Shown one piece after another: positions 48,500 through 58,432 of a DNA stretch of 64,000 nucleotides. Source of the DNA: Formosa haliotis (GTDB lineage Bacteria > Bacteroidota > Bacteroidia > Flavobacteriales > Flavobacteriaceae); NCBI RefSeq assembly GCF_001685485.1, contig NZ_BDEL01000001.1, positions 2,539,501 to 2,603,500 of the forward strand, written 5' to 3'. Numbering within the stretch: position 1 is the stretch's first letter; each line of letters begins with the position of its first letter. The translations under genes were made by a program, and so were the position numbers. The notes under the pieces are model-generated. The model was not told where the DNA came from, did not search any database, and saw only the letters and a program-made list of their open reading frames with translations.

Positions 48500-49237
48500 T
48501 CAAATTCCAAGTTTTTCGACCAATACTAACTTTATAAATTTATAATTACCGATTAAATATCGTTTCCACATACGCTTTGGCTCTTGAACTAACCTATAAA
48601 ACCATTCTAGACCAGAATTTTGCATCCAAATAGGTGCACGTTTTACTTTTCCCGAAACCACATCGAAACTACCTCCAACTCCCATAATAAAATTCACTTT
48701 ATTAAGGAGATCTCTATTTTCAAATAAGAAGTTTTCTTTTGTAGGGGAACTAATTGCTACAAACAACATATTGGCGCCACTATTTGCTATTTCTCTAGCT
48801 ATATCTTGTTCTTCTCCCTTTTTAAAATAACCATTTCTATATCCTGCAATAATTTTTGAAGAATATTGCTCTGAGTACATTCTAACAACAGTTTTAACAT
48901 TGTCTTCTTGTGCTCCAAAGAAATACACTTTATAGTTTTTTTGGTGCGCTAATTCAATTAAGTTAACCATAAGATCTATTCCTGCCACCCGCTCTTTCAA
49001 AGGCTTTCCTAAAAGTTTTGATGCCCAAACAACTGCTTGCCCATCTGCGTTAATTAAATCGCTTTCATTTACACTCTTACGCAGTTTTAAATCGGTTTGC
49101 ATAGCTACTATTTTCCCAGCATTTACCACAACATGATGTAATTGACTGCCTTTTTTGATAACGGAATCAATATTATTTATGGTCTCTTCCATAGTAAGAT
49201 TATCTATGGAAGTATTTAGCATTTTTATTCTTTTCAT
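48500..49237 (-). CDS. WecG/TagA/CpsF family glycosyltransferase (GT26)
   Basis: A 245-residue GT26 enzyme. The motif NADGQAVVWASKLLGKPLKERV and the block VYFFGAQEDNVKTV, then FVAISSPTKENFLFENRD, then GVGGSFDVVSGKVKRAPIWM are diagnostic. WecG adds ManNAcA, and TagA ManNAc, to a lipid-linked GlcNAc. Since wecB and wecC in this locus make UDP-ManNAcA, a ManNAcA transferase is the natural reading, though GT26 members with other donors exist. Overlaps the GT4 gene by four bases. Confidence 0.9.
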   Translation of the reverse strand: MKRIKMLNTSIDNLTMEETINNIDSVIKKGSQLHHVVVNAGKIVAMQTDLKLRKSVNESDLINADGQAVVWASKLLGKPLKERVAGIDLMVNLIELAHQKNYKVYFFGAQEDNVKTVVRMYSEQYSSKIIAGYRNGYFKKGEEQDIAREIANSGANMLFVAISSPTKENFLFENRDLLNKVNFIMGVGGSFDVVSGKVKRAPIWMQNSGLEWFYRLVQEPKRMWKRYLIGNYKFIKLVLVEKLGI

Positions 49238-50307
49238 TTCAAATCTTTTAAAAACAAAAGCAACTCCATATTAACTTTTCTAGAATCATAAAGCTTAGCT
49301 GTTTTAATAGCGTTTAATTTTATTCGTTGTTTTTCATTCTCAGATAACGAAAAATATAATAATATTTTATTTACTAAATCTTTACTGCTTTTCTTTTCAA
49401 AAAGAAAACTATTGATGCCATGATTAATATACCCCATTGGACCACCTACCTTCCCTGCTACAACAGGAACCCCACAAGCCATGGCTTCAAGTCCAACCAA
49501 ACCTAAGCTCTCGGCCTTTCTATAAGTAGGAAAAATAAAAAGATCAAATTCATTATATCTTAAAGCAAGTTCTTTTTGAGATATATTAGAAGTTATATTA
49601 TACTTAACCCCTATACGTTCTGATAATTCTATTATCGCTTCTTTATCTGGTCCATCACCAATAAAAACAATTTCTAGATTTTTTATAACCTGCTTATTTA
49701 ATACCTCTTTTACAGCTAATAATAGAACCTCCCACCCTTTACTCTTTATAAAATTAGACACAAAACCCAATACAATTTCTTCTCTTTTTTTTACAACCTG
49801 TGGATAAAAAACAGCTGTATTTATTCCACCCGATGGGTAAACAAAAACTTGACCACTCTTTATTTTATATTTTTTTATTATTAAAGTTTTATAATAAACA
49901 GAAGGAACAACTATAGCGCATTGTATAATTAATGGCTTTAAAAACTGAGATAATATCTTAGTAAATACTGTATTAAAAATTAAATCACTACCATGAAAAT
50001 TTAAAACTATCTGTTTTTTAAATAATTGAACAAACCATAGCATTGGAGCAACATGTAGCGGAAAATGCACATAGATTATATCTTGCTTTTTGGCTTTGAA
50101 AATAAGACAGAAAATTTTAAAATAAAGCAATAGATAACCAAACAATTTTGCTACAACACTTTCCTTTTTCGTTAGAACACATTTTTTAACAATAAAGTCA
50201 CCTTTAACAGCCGCTTCAAAATTCTTAACGAAAATACCATACCTAACATTTCTTTTTGAGGGGTACATATTGGAAATTAAATAAATTGTCACTCTGTTAT
50301 TCTGCAT
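49234..50307 (-). CDS. glycosyltransferase family 4
   Basis: A 357-residue GT-B transferase. The N-terminus is VTIYLISNMYPSKRNVRYGIFVKNFE; the C-terminal donor domain has IVLGFVSNFIKSKGW, VFIGDGPDKEAI, and the E-x7-E motif in ESLGLVGLEAMACGVPVVAG. It extends the repeat unit in the cytoplasm. Start and stop overlap both neighbours by a few bases, showing one coupled operon with the ligase and GT26 genes. Confidence 0.9.
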   Translation of the reverse strand: MQNNRVTIYLISNMYPSKRNVRYGIFVKNFEAAVKGDFIVKKCVLTKKESVVAKLFGYLLLYFKIFCLIFKAKKQDIIYVHFPLHVAPMLWFVQLFKKQIVLNFHGSDLIFNTVFTKILSQFLKPLIIQCAIVVPSVYYKTLIIKKYKIKSGQVFVYPSGGINTAVFYPQVVKKREEIVLGFVSNFIKSKGWEVLLLAVKEVLNKQVIKNLEIVFIGDGPDKEAIIELSERIGVKYNITSNISQKELALRYNEFDLFIFPTYRKAESLGLVGLEAMACGVPVVAGKVGGPMGYINHGINSFLFEKKSSKDLVNKILLYFSLSENEKQRIKLNAIKTAKLYDSRKVNMELLLFLKDLK

Positions 50308-51543
50308 GTTTTAAATGGTTAATCGGTTTAAAAAACAACATAAAAAACGAGTAAAAGAACGAAAATACCATTACGCCTTGACTGCGCCCTAAAAAACTTT
50401 CACTTAAAGAAAACATAGTAATTATGACGAAAAAATGTAGTGCACCTTCTTGTAACTTGGTAAGTTTAATAAATAGGAATAAAACGAAGATATACACAAT
50501 TAGTCCTAATAATCCATTACACACAAAAAATTCTAAAAATTGATTATGAGCATTATAATTCTTCTTTAAAGCCAGATCAAATCCACCATTGTAATAAGCC
50601 CGCCTATAGACCAATCGTGCATCCCCAGAACCTACTCCTAACCATAAACTGTCTTTTTCTTTGAAGGCATAAACTATTTCTCGCCAACGTTCAACTCTTT
50701 CGATAGAAACCTGGCCATCGGGACTAATAATTTTTTTAAACTTAGTTCCTAAATAATCAAATTTAATTGATAAAAAACCTATTACAACAAGCAAACTTAT
50801 TAATAAAACAAATAGTTTAATACTTGTTTTTTTAAACACATAAATAAGGAGGATTACTAAAAGCGTTATAACACCTATTCTACTATTTGTTTCTATCAAA
50901 AAAGAAAATAGGGAAACAACACAAGAAATAAAACGATACGATTACTTCGCATTTTTGCGAACCTTTTATCAAATAGTAAAGCACTAATAAAAAACACAAT
51001 TAACACAGCAAAATAACTAGGATGACCATCCAATGGTTTAACTAAATTCCAATCGGTATAAATCCAATTAAAAAAATAAGTTGCTTGTTTAAAATAGTTT
51101 TCTCTTGATAAAATAGAAGTAAAAATATTACACCAACAGATTACCATACCTACAAATAACCCTATACCCAAAGCTAAATAGATATGTTTTAAATTATAAT
51201 CTTTCTTTCTATGAGAAAAAACAGCTAATGGTATTAAAAATAGAGGCACTACGCGTCCTACATCTTTCTGAACTCTCAGTATATCTTTAGACAAAAAGAA
51301 CCCAATTAAAAACATTAAAAAAACTAGTAACAAAGGAATCAATAGTTTTTTATTACGTTTTAAATTCTCTAAACCATTATGTTCTTTAAAAATAAATATC
51401 GTACTTAATATAAATAACCACAATCCAATGGTATTAATTTTTAATAATAGGGGTAGTGTCCCTACAAAAAAACAGGTAGACCATTTAAAAAATATATTTT
51501 GCCAAGAATTATTTAGAAAGTAATTTTTTATATCGAACATCAT
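50297..51543 (-). pseudogene. O-antigen ligase family protein, split by a one-base frameshift
   Basis: Joins polysaccharide to lipid A-core at the periplasmic face. Two frames as written: 51543 down to 50896 (several membrane helices and the periplasmic segment ending FPYFLF) and 50899 down to 50297 (IETNSRIGVITLLVILLIY..., then YNAHNQFLEFFVCNGLLGLI, the conserved NxHNxxLxxxxxxG block). One extra base in the A6 run at 50898-50903 joins them and restores the SR motif helix, for 415 residues. The ATGs at 51543 and 51540 are preferred over the TTG at 51555. Probably a sequence error rather than real loss. Confidence 0.85.
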
Positions 51544-52513
51544 ACGTGTTTTCAAATGTTAATTTTTTAAAAAAAGACTGTAATTCTAAATATTTACTTT
51601 CATCTATACATTGAATAACCTGATGTACATTTTCTAATGTCTCAAGCTTATTAAACAAATAATAATCTTTTCCTAGCAAGGTTTGTAGTGGCAAATGATT
51701 TTCAGTAAAAAAAGGTAATTGTAAACTTATAAAATCGAGTACTTTTATGGGAAATGTTAAATCATCATATTCATTCCTTGGTCTAGTATGCATTGCAAAG
51801 GCGACATTATGTTGTGCTAAAAACCCAGGTATTTCATCATGTTTTATACAATTAATATGAATATTAGTGTTTTCCAAATCGGCTTTTAAATTAGAATCTC
51901 CAGAAAGCACAAAAAAATTATAATATGAAGAATACCTATTGTAAAACGCCATAAACAAATTAAAACCAGAATTTTCATAACGCGTACCCCCCAAATAAAG
52001 TAATCCCAATTTTTTACTAAAATCGGGTTTAATAGCACCTGCGTCACTTATTAATGTCCCTGGTGGCAGATTGGTATATTCTCTCCTTGGAAAAAATTTA
52101 TTTTTATCAAAAAAAACCCTACCCATCTCTAGTGTAGGAAACACCATAGAGGTAGAGATAAGCGTTAAATAAAAATTACTACACTTATTAAAAACTAAAG
52201 TAATTTTACTTCTTAAACTAGCGTAACTTTCTGGGAAAAGCTCAATATATATATCGCGAATAAACACAATTACTTCTTTTGAATATAATCGTAAAAAAAA
52301 CAAACAAATAATATCTACAAAACTCAATCTATTTGTTGCAGATTCGACATAAACAACATTTATTTTTCTAGGTTTAATACTCCTAAATAATTTATTCCCT
52401 TTTTCAATTACAATATCATTGTGTTTTAAAAACACTTTTTTAAACATGGTTATCCTTGTTTTAGGACCACCTGAAACTTTTTGTAAATTAGGTACTATAA
52501 ATAATATATTCAT
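51509..52513 (-). CDS. glycosyltransferase-like protein (GT-B fold)
   Basis: A 334-residue soluble protein. It starts NILFIVPNLQKVSGGPKTRITMF, a GT4-like N-terminus with the Gly-rich GG loop. A second Rossmann-like half contains LGLLYLGGTRYENSG and FAMHTRPRNEYDDLTFPIKVLDFI, in the place where GT4 enzymes have the E-x7-E donor motif; here the motif is not canonical. A divergent retaining transferase is likely. Its ATG overlaps the restored stop of the polymerase gene (TAATG). Confidence 0.72.
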   Translation of the reverse strand: MNILFIVPNLQKVSGGPKTRITMFKKVFLKHNDIVIEKGNKLFRSIKPRKINVVYVESATNRLSFVDIICLFFLRLYSKEVIVFIRDIYIELFPESYASLRSKITLVFNKCSNFYLTLISTSMVFPTLEMGRVFFDKNKFFPRREYTNLPPGTLISDAGAIKPDFSKKLGLLYLGGTRYENSGFNLFMAFYNRYSSYYNFFVLSGDSNLKADLENTNIHINCIKHDEIPGFLAQHNVAFAMHTRPRNEYDDLTFPIKVLDFISLQLPFFTENHLPLQTLLGKDYYLFNKLETLENVHQVIQCIDESKYLELQSFFKKLTFENTYDVRYKKLLSK

Positions 52514-53627
52514 TAAACAGTAGGCTTATAAGTCTGGTTTTTGTAAATTATAAAATACGGTATAAGTAAATAAAAGAAATAATTAAAGTAATGTATGGAT
52601 AGTATACAGGTAATAAATATCAAAACTAAAAACCTAATTTTGCTTTAAATGGGGTAATTCTATACATTAGATATAAATGACTCAAAATAAATATCATAAA
52701 TAATGTCCAACCTCCTCGGTGGTATAGATAATAAAAACCATTATCTATTTCCTGAAAACTATAGGTTCTACTTAAGGACACAGCAATAGGGTTGTATCTA
52801 TAAATCTGAGAACTTGCTCCAAAACCTTCTCCAAATAACTTTTTAAACGGGCCGAAATTTTCTTTTGCAACAATCTGATTAAAATCATCTAGGCGTGTTT
52901 TTAAGCTTCCATATTCCCATGGTCTATACACATATTTCATTTTTGATGACACCAAATCTGGTACGAAAGGTGAATTTAAAAACCAAAGTACTATAATAAA
53001 CGTTAAAATTATGGCTGTAAAATAAATTGGGTTAAATACTTTTTTAAGATTAATTACTAATAGTGTTACTAAAACAGAAAAAACAGCTAAGTTCATAAAA
53101 TTAGTAGTTAAAGCTATACTTACCAATCCTAATAAGGAGGCTATAATAAGTTTTCTGTCAAATGGTTTGCCTTCTAATAAATAGTAAAATAATAATACAT
53201 TAATAGCAATAATCGCTGGACCGTAAACTCTTCCTCCAAACCCTATAGTTTTATAACTCCAAATATTAGGAAACAAATTAAAATATAGTAAAATATAAAT
53301 TACGAAAACAGCAACATTTATATGAAATAAAAGCTTAACATAATCAAATTTCAAATTTATTAAACAGAGAAAAAAGATGAATGAGAAGCACTGAAACTTA
53401 ATATCTATAAGAGGAGTATCGTGATTGTAATAAATTCCTAAACACAAATAAAAGGCATACACTATTATAGCAATTATATAATATTTTGGAACTCTAATCT
53501 TGCCTCTTTTTTTAAAAAAAACTATACCTAACAGAGTTAATAAAAGGAATAATACTAATGGATTATAATTATTTACTCCTTGAAGAAAGAACAATAGAGA
53601 GAGTATTATGTATATTATTTTATTCAA
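52513..53627 (-). CDS. O-antigen polymerase-like membrane protein (Wzy; 3' end frameshifted)
   Basis: A protein of ten or more membrane helices with a periplasmic loop rich in Gly and Tyr (KKLFGEGFGASSQIYRYNP), as in Wzy polymerases. As written it stops at 52626 after FKAKLGF (333 residues). Adding one base to the A5 run at 52628-52632 continues it with FLVLIFITCIL... for a further membrane segment and a stop TAA at 52513-52515 that overlaps the next ATG by one base, giving 371 residues. The exact gene junction strongly supports the restored frame. The start is TTG at 53627. Confidence 0.8.
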
Positions 53628-53633
53628 TAGTTA

Positions 53634-55028
53634 TTATTTAAATATTTTAAATGTCCCCAAATCTAAGGTGTCCTTTGGTTTATAAAAAAATATTGATATT
53701 TTTTTAATGTCGTTGTTACTTATTTTAGTGTCTATCTTTTTTATTAATATTTTAGATTCTCCTACGTCTAAAATATTTTTTTTATAGTCCCGAATATAAA
53801 AATTATCACTCCCAAATTTCCTTTTTTTAGAATAATCAGAGAGTAAACTTGTGTCTCTAGGGTAAAGTGAAATAACTAATTGATACTCATGTATAAAATC
53901 TGGGATTTTATTAAACTCCATTTTTATAAACTTGTCTTGATCATTTTCTAAATTATAAAATATATCTTTTAAGTTTAAATATTTAAAACTCCATTCATCC
54001 CTTTTTATTTTTTTAATATTATAAAAGCTAGACAAACTGTCTACCAACCTTTTAGTCACTTTATAACTACCTGAATAATTTAAATGTGTAGAATTATAAA
54101 AATCGTTTTCATTCAAAAAATAATTACTCCTAATACTGTTTAAGTTTAAAAATTTCACATTTAGATTTGCGTTAACAATACTATCCAAATACTCATCACT
54201 AAATATTTGTTTATGTAGCTTTAATGAATTCACAAATAAAACTTGTATTCCTCGTTCGTTAGAAAGTGAAATAACATCTTCCATAACGGTTTTTAAATGA
54301 TTATCCCACAAAGTATCTACAGGTAGCCTTTCCTTAATACTTCTATTTGTTTCTTTTATAAAATCTTCTTGTTTAATAATAGTATTATTTTTTGCAAGAA
54401 AACCATTATATGAAAATAGATCGGAAGCTGCAGTTTTAAATTCTAATCGACCTTTTCTCTTATGATAATTAGAGATATCATTAAATCTAAAAAACCGTCC
54501 AGCCTTTTTTGACAGAGACGTAATATAATTTTCTGTATAAATATTATCTGGGAAGAATCCTGCTAAAGAATTAAATTTATCAATAGAAAAGGGAATTTCT
54601 TGTAAAGCTAAAGTTTGATAATTCCATATATTTTTCTCTTCTATTTTAGGATTGATAACAGATTGATCTGAAACATCAAAAACAATATACTTAAATGTAT
54701 TTTTTGAAATGACGTCTTTCGCTACAATTAAAGAGGTAAGCAATCTTTGGGCTGAAGAATTAATATGCAAAGATGTAAGCCCCAAATCATTCTCTATTAT
54801 CGTTGGATCGTAAGCTGTAAAAACATAAGAATTACCAAAAAATGCTATATCATATTGCTTGTGATTTTCATTGTTTTCTAATTTATTTAATGCATAAACA
54901 TATTTCTTTTCTTTGCCAAAATCAGGAATATATGGTATAAAAAAAACAGTTGCTATTATTAAAAAAATAAATAACAATAATAATAATTTAAAACTGAAAA
55001 TATATAAATTCTTGTTTTTCCAAACCAT
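53634..55028 (-). CDS. SGNH/AlgJ-like protein of polysaccharide O-acetylation
   Basis: A 464-residue protein. One N-terminal membrane anchor (FKLLLLLFIFLIIATVFFI) leads to a periplasmic domain beginning YDIAFFGNSYVFTAYDP, with Ser of a GNS block as the probable nucleophile, and a late FLNENDFYNSTHLNYSGSYKV containing a D-x-x-H-like NSTHLN segment. This is the layout of AlgJ/AlgX/DltD-type partners of MBOAT acyltransferases. Its start lies inside the MBOAT gene (41-base overlap). A second decayed copy of its C-terminus lies at 56797-56939. Confidence 0.75.
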   Translation of the reverse strand: MVWKNKNLYIFSFKLLLLLFIFLIIATVFFIPYIPDFGKEKKYVYALNKLENNENHKQYDIAFFGNSYVFTAYDPTIIENDLGLTSLHINSSAQRLLTSLIVAKDVISKNTFKYIVFDVSDQSVINPKIEEKNIWNYQTLALQEIPFSIDKFNSLAGFFPDNIYTENYITSLSKKAGRFFRFNDISNYHKRKGRLEFKTAASDLFSYNGFLAKNNTIIKQEDFIKETNRSIKERLPVDTLWDNHLKTVMEDVISLSNERGIQVLFVNSLKLHKQIFSDEYLDSIVNANLNVKFLNLNSIRSNYFLNENDFYNSTHLNYSGSYKVTKRLVDSLSSFYNIKKIKRDEWSFKYLNLKDIFYNLENDQDKFIKMEFNKIPDFIHEYQLVISLYPRDTSLLSDYSKKRKFGSDNFYIRDYKKNILDVGESKILIKKIDTKISNNDIKKISIFFYKPKDTLDLGTFKIFK

Positions 55029-56439
55029 AATTTCCGAAAATAAAAATAATTAAAACTATACCTAAGTATAAAGACCATCTAAAAACCAGACTCTGATTCA
55101 TTACAAAACCACTTATACTACTTATAAATGAATTATAATATTCAACAACCAACATTATAAAAACAAACAAAATTGTTATCCAAAATTGCCCAGAGCTTAA
55201 TCCAAGATTATAAACATTACCGTTAAAAAGATTATTTACATCCCAATTAAAGAGATTGGAGATAATTATTAACGCATCAGCAAAGGTATTTGCTCTAAAA
55301 AATATCCATAAGAATGTTACGATTAAAAAATTAGTTATAATTTTAAAAAACTTATAGCTGAACTGTTCTTTATTAAAATTAAAAACACTAGTGTTTTTAG
55401 AAAGTAGTTTTTCTAAAACAATTAAAATACCATGAAGTGCCCCCCAAATTACAAAGTTTACAGAAGCTCCATGCCATAAACCACTAGTTAAAAAGACTAA
55501 AAACAAATTCAAATACGTTCTATTTACCCCTAACCTACTCCCACCTAACGGAATATACATATAATCTCTAAACCATGTAGATAACGAAATGTGCCATCGT
55601 CTCCAAAATTCTGTAATATTCATTGAAAAGTATGGACTATCAAAATTTTTCATCAAATCAATACCCATTAGCCTAGACACACCCCTTGCTATATCTGTAT
55701 ATGCCGAAAAATCACAAAAAATTTGGATTGAAAAAAATAGAACTCCAATCGTCGTTTCTAAACCTGTAAAATCTTGTGGAGTATTGTATAGCGTTTGCAC
55801 AACTATTGACAGATTATCTGCAATTACAACTTTCTTAAACATTCCCCATAAAATTAAATAACTTCCAGATTTAAGATTATTATAGGTAAGTTGATTTAAT
55901 TCCTTTAATTGTGGTAAAAGGTGTTTTGATCTTTCAATTGGACCTGCAACTAATTGAGGAAAGAACGAAACAAAAAGAGCATAAATTCCTATATTTTTTT
56001 CTGGTTCAATCTCCTTTCTATAGACATCTACAGTGTAACTCAAAGCTTGGAAAGTATAAAAAGAAATTCCCACAGGTAATAAAAAACCTAATTCAGGAAG
56101 GTTTAATTTTATGCCACAATATACAAAAATAGCATCTAGAGATGCGCTGAAAAAATTGAAATATTTATAAAAAAAAAGAATTAATAAATTCACTGTAAAA
56201 CTAAAACCTACTATTAGCTTTCTAGTTTTCTTTTCATTAGTTTTACCTAGGAAAATACCACTTAAATAGGTGATAATCGTAGAGAATGCTATTAGCAACG
56301 CATAGCTAGCATTCCAATTCATATAAAAATAATAACTTGTAATTAGCAAGAATAACCATCTGTATTTTTTATTACATAAGAAATAAAAAACAAGAACAAT
56401 AGGTAGAAATACCAAAAAATCTAAAGAATTAAATAACAT
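54988..56439 (-). CDS. MBOAT O-acyltransferase (AlgI-like)
   Basis: A 483-residue membrane protein with about ten to twelve helices. It begins LFNSLDFLVFLPIVLVFYFL, and the conserved MBOAT block is FWRRWHISLSTWFRDYMYIPLGG, with the catalytic His in LTSGLWHGASVNFVIWGALHG. It passes acyl groups, usually acetyl, across the membrane for attachment to an exported polysaccharide. The partner SGNH gene overlaps its 3' end. A 690-base scar separates it from the flippase gene. Confidence 0.93.
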   Translation of the reverse strand: MLFNSLDFLVFLPIVLVFYFLCNKKYRWLFLLITSYYFYMNWNASYALLIAFSTIITYLSGIFLGKTNEKKTRKLIVGFSFTVNLLILFFYKYFNFFSASLDAIFVYCGIKLNLPELGFLLPVGISFYTFQALSYTVDVYRKEIEPEKNIGIYALFVSFFPQLVAGPIERSKHLLPQLKELNQLTYNNLKSGSYLILWGMFKKVVIADNLSIVVQTLYNTPQDFTGLETTIGVLFFSIQIFCDFSAYTDIARGVSRLMGIDLMKNFDSPYFSMNITEFWRRWHISLSTWFRDYMYIPLGGSRLGVNRTYLNLFLVFLTSGLWHGASVNFVIWGALHGILIVLEKLLSKNTSVFNFNKEQFSYKFFKIITNFLIVTFLWIFFRANTFADALIIISNLFNWDVNNLFNGNVYNLGLSSGQFWITILFVFIMLVVEYYNSFISSISGFVMNQSLVFRWSLYLGIVLIIFIFGNYGLEKQEFIYFQF

Positions 56440-56476
56440 ATTCTTTTAAGTGTTTTTATTGTTAACTAAATTCATC

Positions 56477-56794
56477 TTAATTGAAAAACAATTTTAATGC
56501 GCTTAACAACGAAATAACCTGAACCTTCTCCACGCCATTGCCTCTCTCATAATGTTCTATACAGTCGGCTTTTAACTGCTTATTCTGGACAAGGTTTATA
56601 GGTAAAGAAAAATAATTATTAAGGTATTCTCTTAGATCTTGATTAGTATGCATCCAATACTCCAAAGGATTCATATTATTTTTAGAATTATAGCCTGATT
56701 TTATTAAGCTTTTGGTTATTAATTTATGAATTGTAATTTTCGTCCCTTGCAATAGGAATAGACAAATTAGTACTATGTTTAAAAAAAAATTCAA
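56477..56794 (-). pseudogene. gene remnant, possibly asparagine synthetase-like C-terminus
   Basis: An open frame of 105 codons from a TTG. The first ~25 residues are unlikely to be native. From NNMNPLEYWMHTNQDLREYL to GVEKVQVISLLSALKLFF the sequence resembles the C-terminal end of asparagine synthetase-like amidotransferases found in bacteroidete polysaccharide loci (from memory, not searched). No N-terminal glutaminase or ATP-pyrophosphatase domain is present, so it is a leftover of a larger gene. No promoter is seen. Confidence 0.4.
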
Positions 56795-56796
56795 GT

Positions 56797-56939
56797 TTAT
56801 TTTCTTAAAAAGTTAGCTGGCCCCAAACTTAAGGTGTCTTTAGGTTTAAAAAATAAATAGTTGTATTTTTTAAACTTTTTCTTCTATTCTTGTAATTAAT
56901 TTTCTCTAATACCGCTAGGTTTATTTCATCGAAATTTAT
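56797..56939 (-). pseudogene. decayed C-terminal copy of the AlgJ-like protein
   Basis: Read on the minus strand the last part encodes KKYNYLFFKPKDTLSLGP... and a stop at 56797-56799. The intact protein at 53634-55028 ends KKISIFFYKPKDTLDLGTFKIFK. The DNA is also similar (CCCCAAA..TAAGGTGTC at about 56821 and 53654). The preceding residues (INFDEINLAVLEKINYKN) are in another frame, joined by one extra A, and match the GESKILIKKIDTKISNND stretch loosely. Upstream the frame is blocked by stops. It is a remnant of a second AlgJ-like gene. Confidence 0.65.
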
Positions 56940-57139
56940 TCATTTTCATTTTCTCTATTTAAGTAACACTTTTTTTATCTTAAATATTTTTAATTCCACA
57001 ATAATTATTTTTAGTAGCCGTACTATATGGTATAAACTTGAACTACTTTACACTCCTTTGTATAGCCTTAATTTTGTTTTTTGTATAATTATTTAAAACA
57101 ATTTATCGCACATTTCTTTAAAATAGGACATACTTTATT

Positions 57140-58432
57140 TTATAATTGTTTTGCTTTTTTCAAAAACATTACAGAAGGAATAAGTGCATTTAAATATTCT
57201 TTTAAGGAAGCATTAGTTAGTTTATACACCAAAAAATACCAACTAGGAATTAACATAACAAGCATAGCTATTGTGATTGAAATAGCAACGCCTTCCAATG
57301 AAAATTGAGCCCCTATAATTACACTTAAGGGCATTATAACCAAGTTTAATACATTCCAGAAAAATTCTAAATCTGTTCTTCCTGTAGCTATTACTAAGCT
57401 ACCGATTGGGTTACCAACTGCCCTTATTAACATATAAATACATAGAATTCTTACTAATGATGTAATATGAAGAAAATTAGAGCCATACAAAATGTCAATT
57501 ACAAAAGGAGCAAAAACAATTAATCCTAGGTAAATTGGTGTATTTAGGCTTGAAACAATTTTAAGAAGTTTAAGATAATTATCTTTTAACAAAATTATAT
57601 CTCTTTGAAACTTTGCTAATACAGGACTGGCCACTTTTGTAATAATTGGATTTAAAATTTGAGTAGGACGTAATACTAGTTGTTTTGCTAAACTATACCC
57701 TCCTAAAATATCAGTTCCAAAGAATTTACCTATAATTAAAATATCCAAATCCCGATTAAAATAATTTACCACTTGCCCACCTACTTGATATATCCCTATT
57801 TTTAAAAAAGGTTTTGTTTCTTGGTAATTAAAATGAAAAACGATAGGATTATGTTTTATCCCTATTACCAAATAAAGTATATTATTAAGCCCATATTGTA
57901 CTAAAGCAGCATAAACTAAGGCATAAATTCCGTAATCATTTATTGCAAGAATTATGGCAAAGATAAGTGCCAATAAGGCTGAGCAAATATCTACAATAGC
58001 CATTAATTTAAACTGTAGTTCCTTTTGTAAGATTGTTTTAAACTGTCTTCCTAGCGCAGAAAAGATAATAATAACACCTGCTAGAGGAATAAGCTTTAAA
58101 AGCTCATTTTCGCTATAAAACGAGGCAATAAATGGACTTAACAAGACTATTAAAACAAATAAAAGCACACTAAACATCACATTTAGCCAATACAAACTAG
58201 CATACTCTTCTTTTTTTATATCTTGTTTATGAAGTATCGCAGAAGTAATCCCCATATCCATAAACAAATCCATAAATCCCAATACAAAAGTTATTATCGC
58301 CATTAAACCAAAGGCGGAAGGATCCAAAAATCTAGCTAAAACAGAAATTTTTAATAATGCACTTACTGCCAATGTAATTGTAGAAACAGTGGTCCATTTA
58401 ACTCCTGAAATGGCTTGCTTTTTAACCGACAT
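57140..58432 (-). CDS. polysaccharide flippase, MOP superfamily (Wzx-like)
   Basis: A 430-residue protein starting MSVKKQAISGVKWTTVSTITLAVSALLKISVLARFLDPSAFGL, the classic start of LPS/teichoic acid flippases, with about twelve membrane helices. It moves the lipid-linked repeat unit to the periplasm. It ends PSVMFLKKAKQL, about 50 residues earlier than common homologues, right at the edge of the scar at 56440-57139, so its C-terminus has probably been truncated or replaced by recombination. Its start overlaps the WecF-like gene by 11 bases. Confidence 0.88.
   Translation of the reverse strand: MSVKKQAISGVKWTTVSTITLAVSALLKISVLARFLDPSAFGLMAIITFVLGFMDLFMDMGITSAILHKQDIKKEEYASLYWLNVMFSVLLFVLIVLLSPFIASFYSENELLKLIPLAGVIIIFSALGRQFKTILQKELQFKLMAIVDICSALLALIFAIILAINDYGIYALVYAALVQYGLNNILYLVIGIKHNPIVFHFNYQETKPFLKIGIYQVGGQVVNYFNRDLDILIIGKFFGTDILGGYSLAKQLVLRPTQILNPIITKVASPVLAKFQRDIILLKDNYLKLLKIVSSLNTPIYLGLIVFAPFVIDILYGSNFLHITSLVRILCIYMLIRAVGNPIGSLVIATGRTDLEFFWNVLNLVIMPLSVIIGAQFSLEGVAISITIAMLVMLIPSWYFLVYKLTNASLKEYLNALIPSVMFLKKAKQL

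Noticed and set aside
57081..57308. 75-codon plus-strand frame at the flippase 3' end
   Set aside because: Mostly antisense to the flippase gene, and the rest is scar sequence; no start signal.
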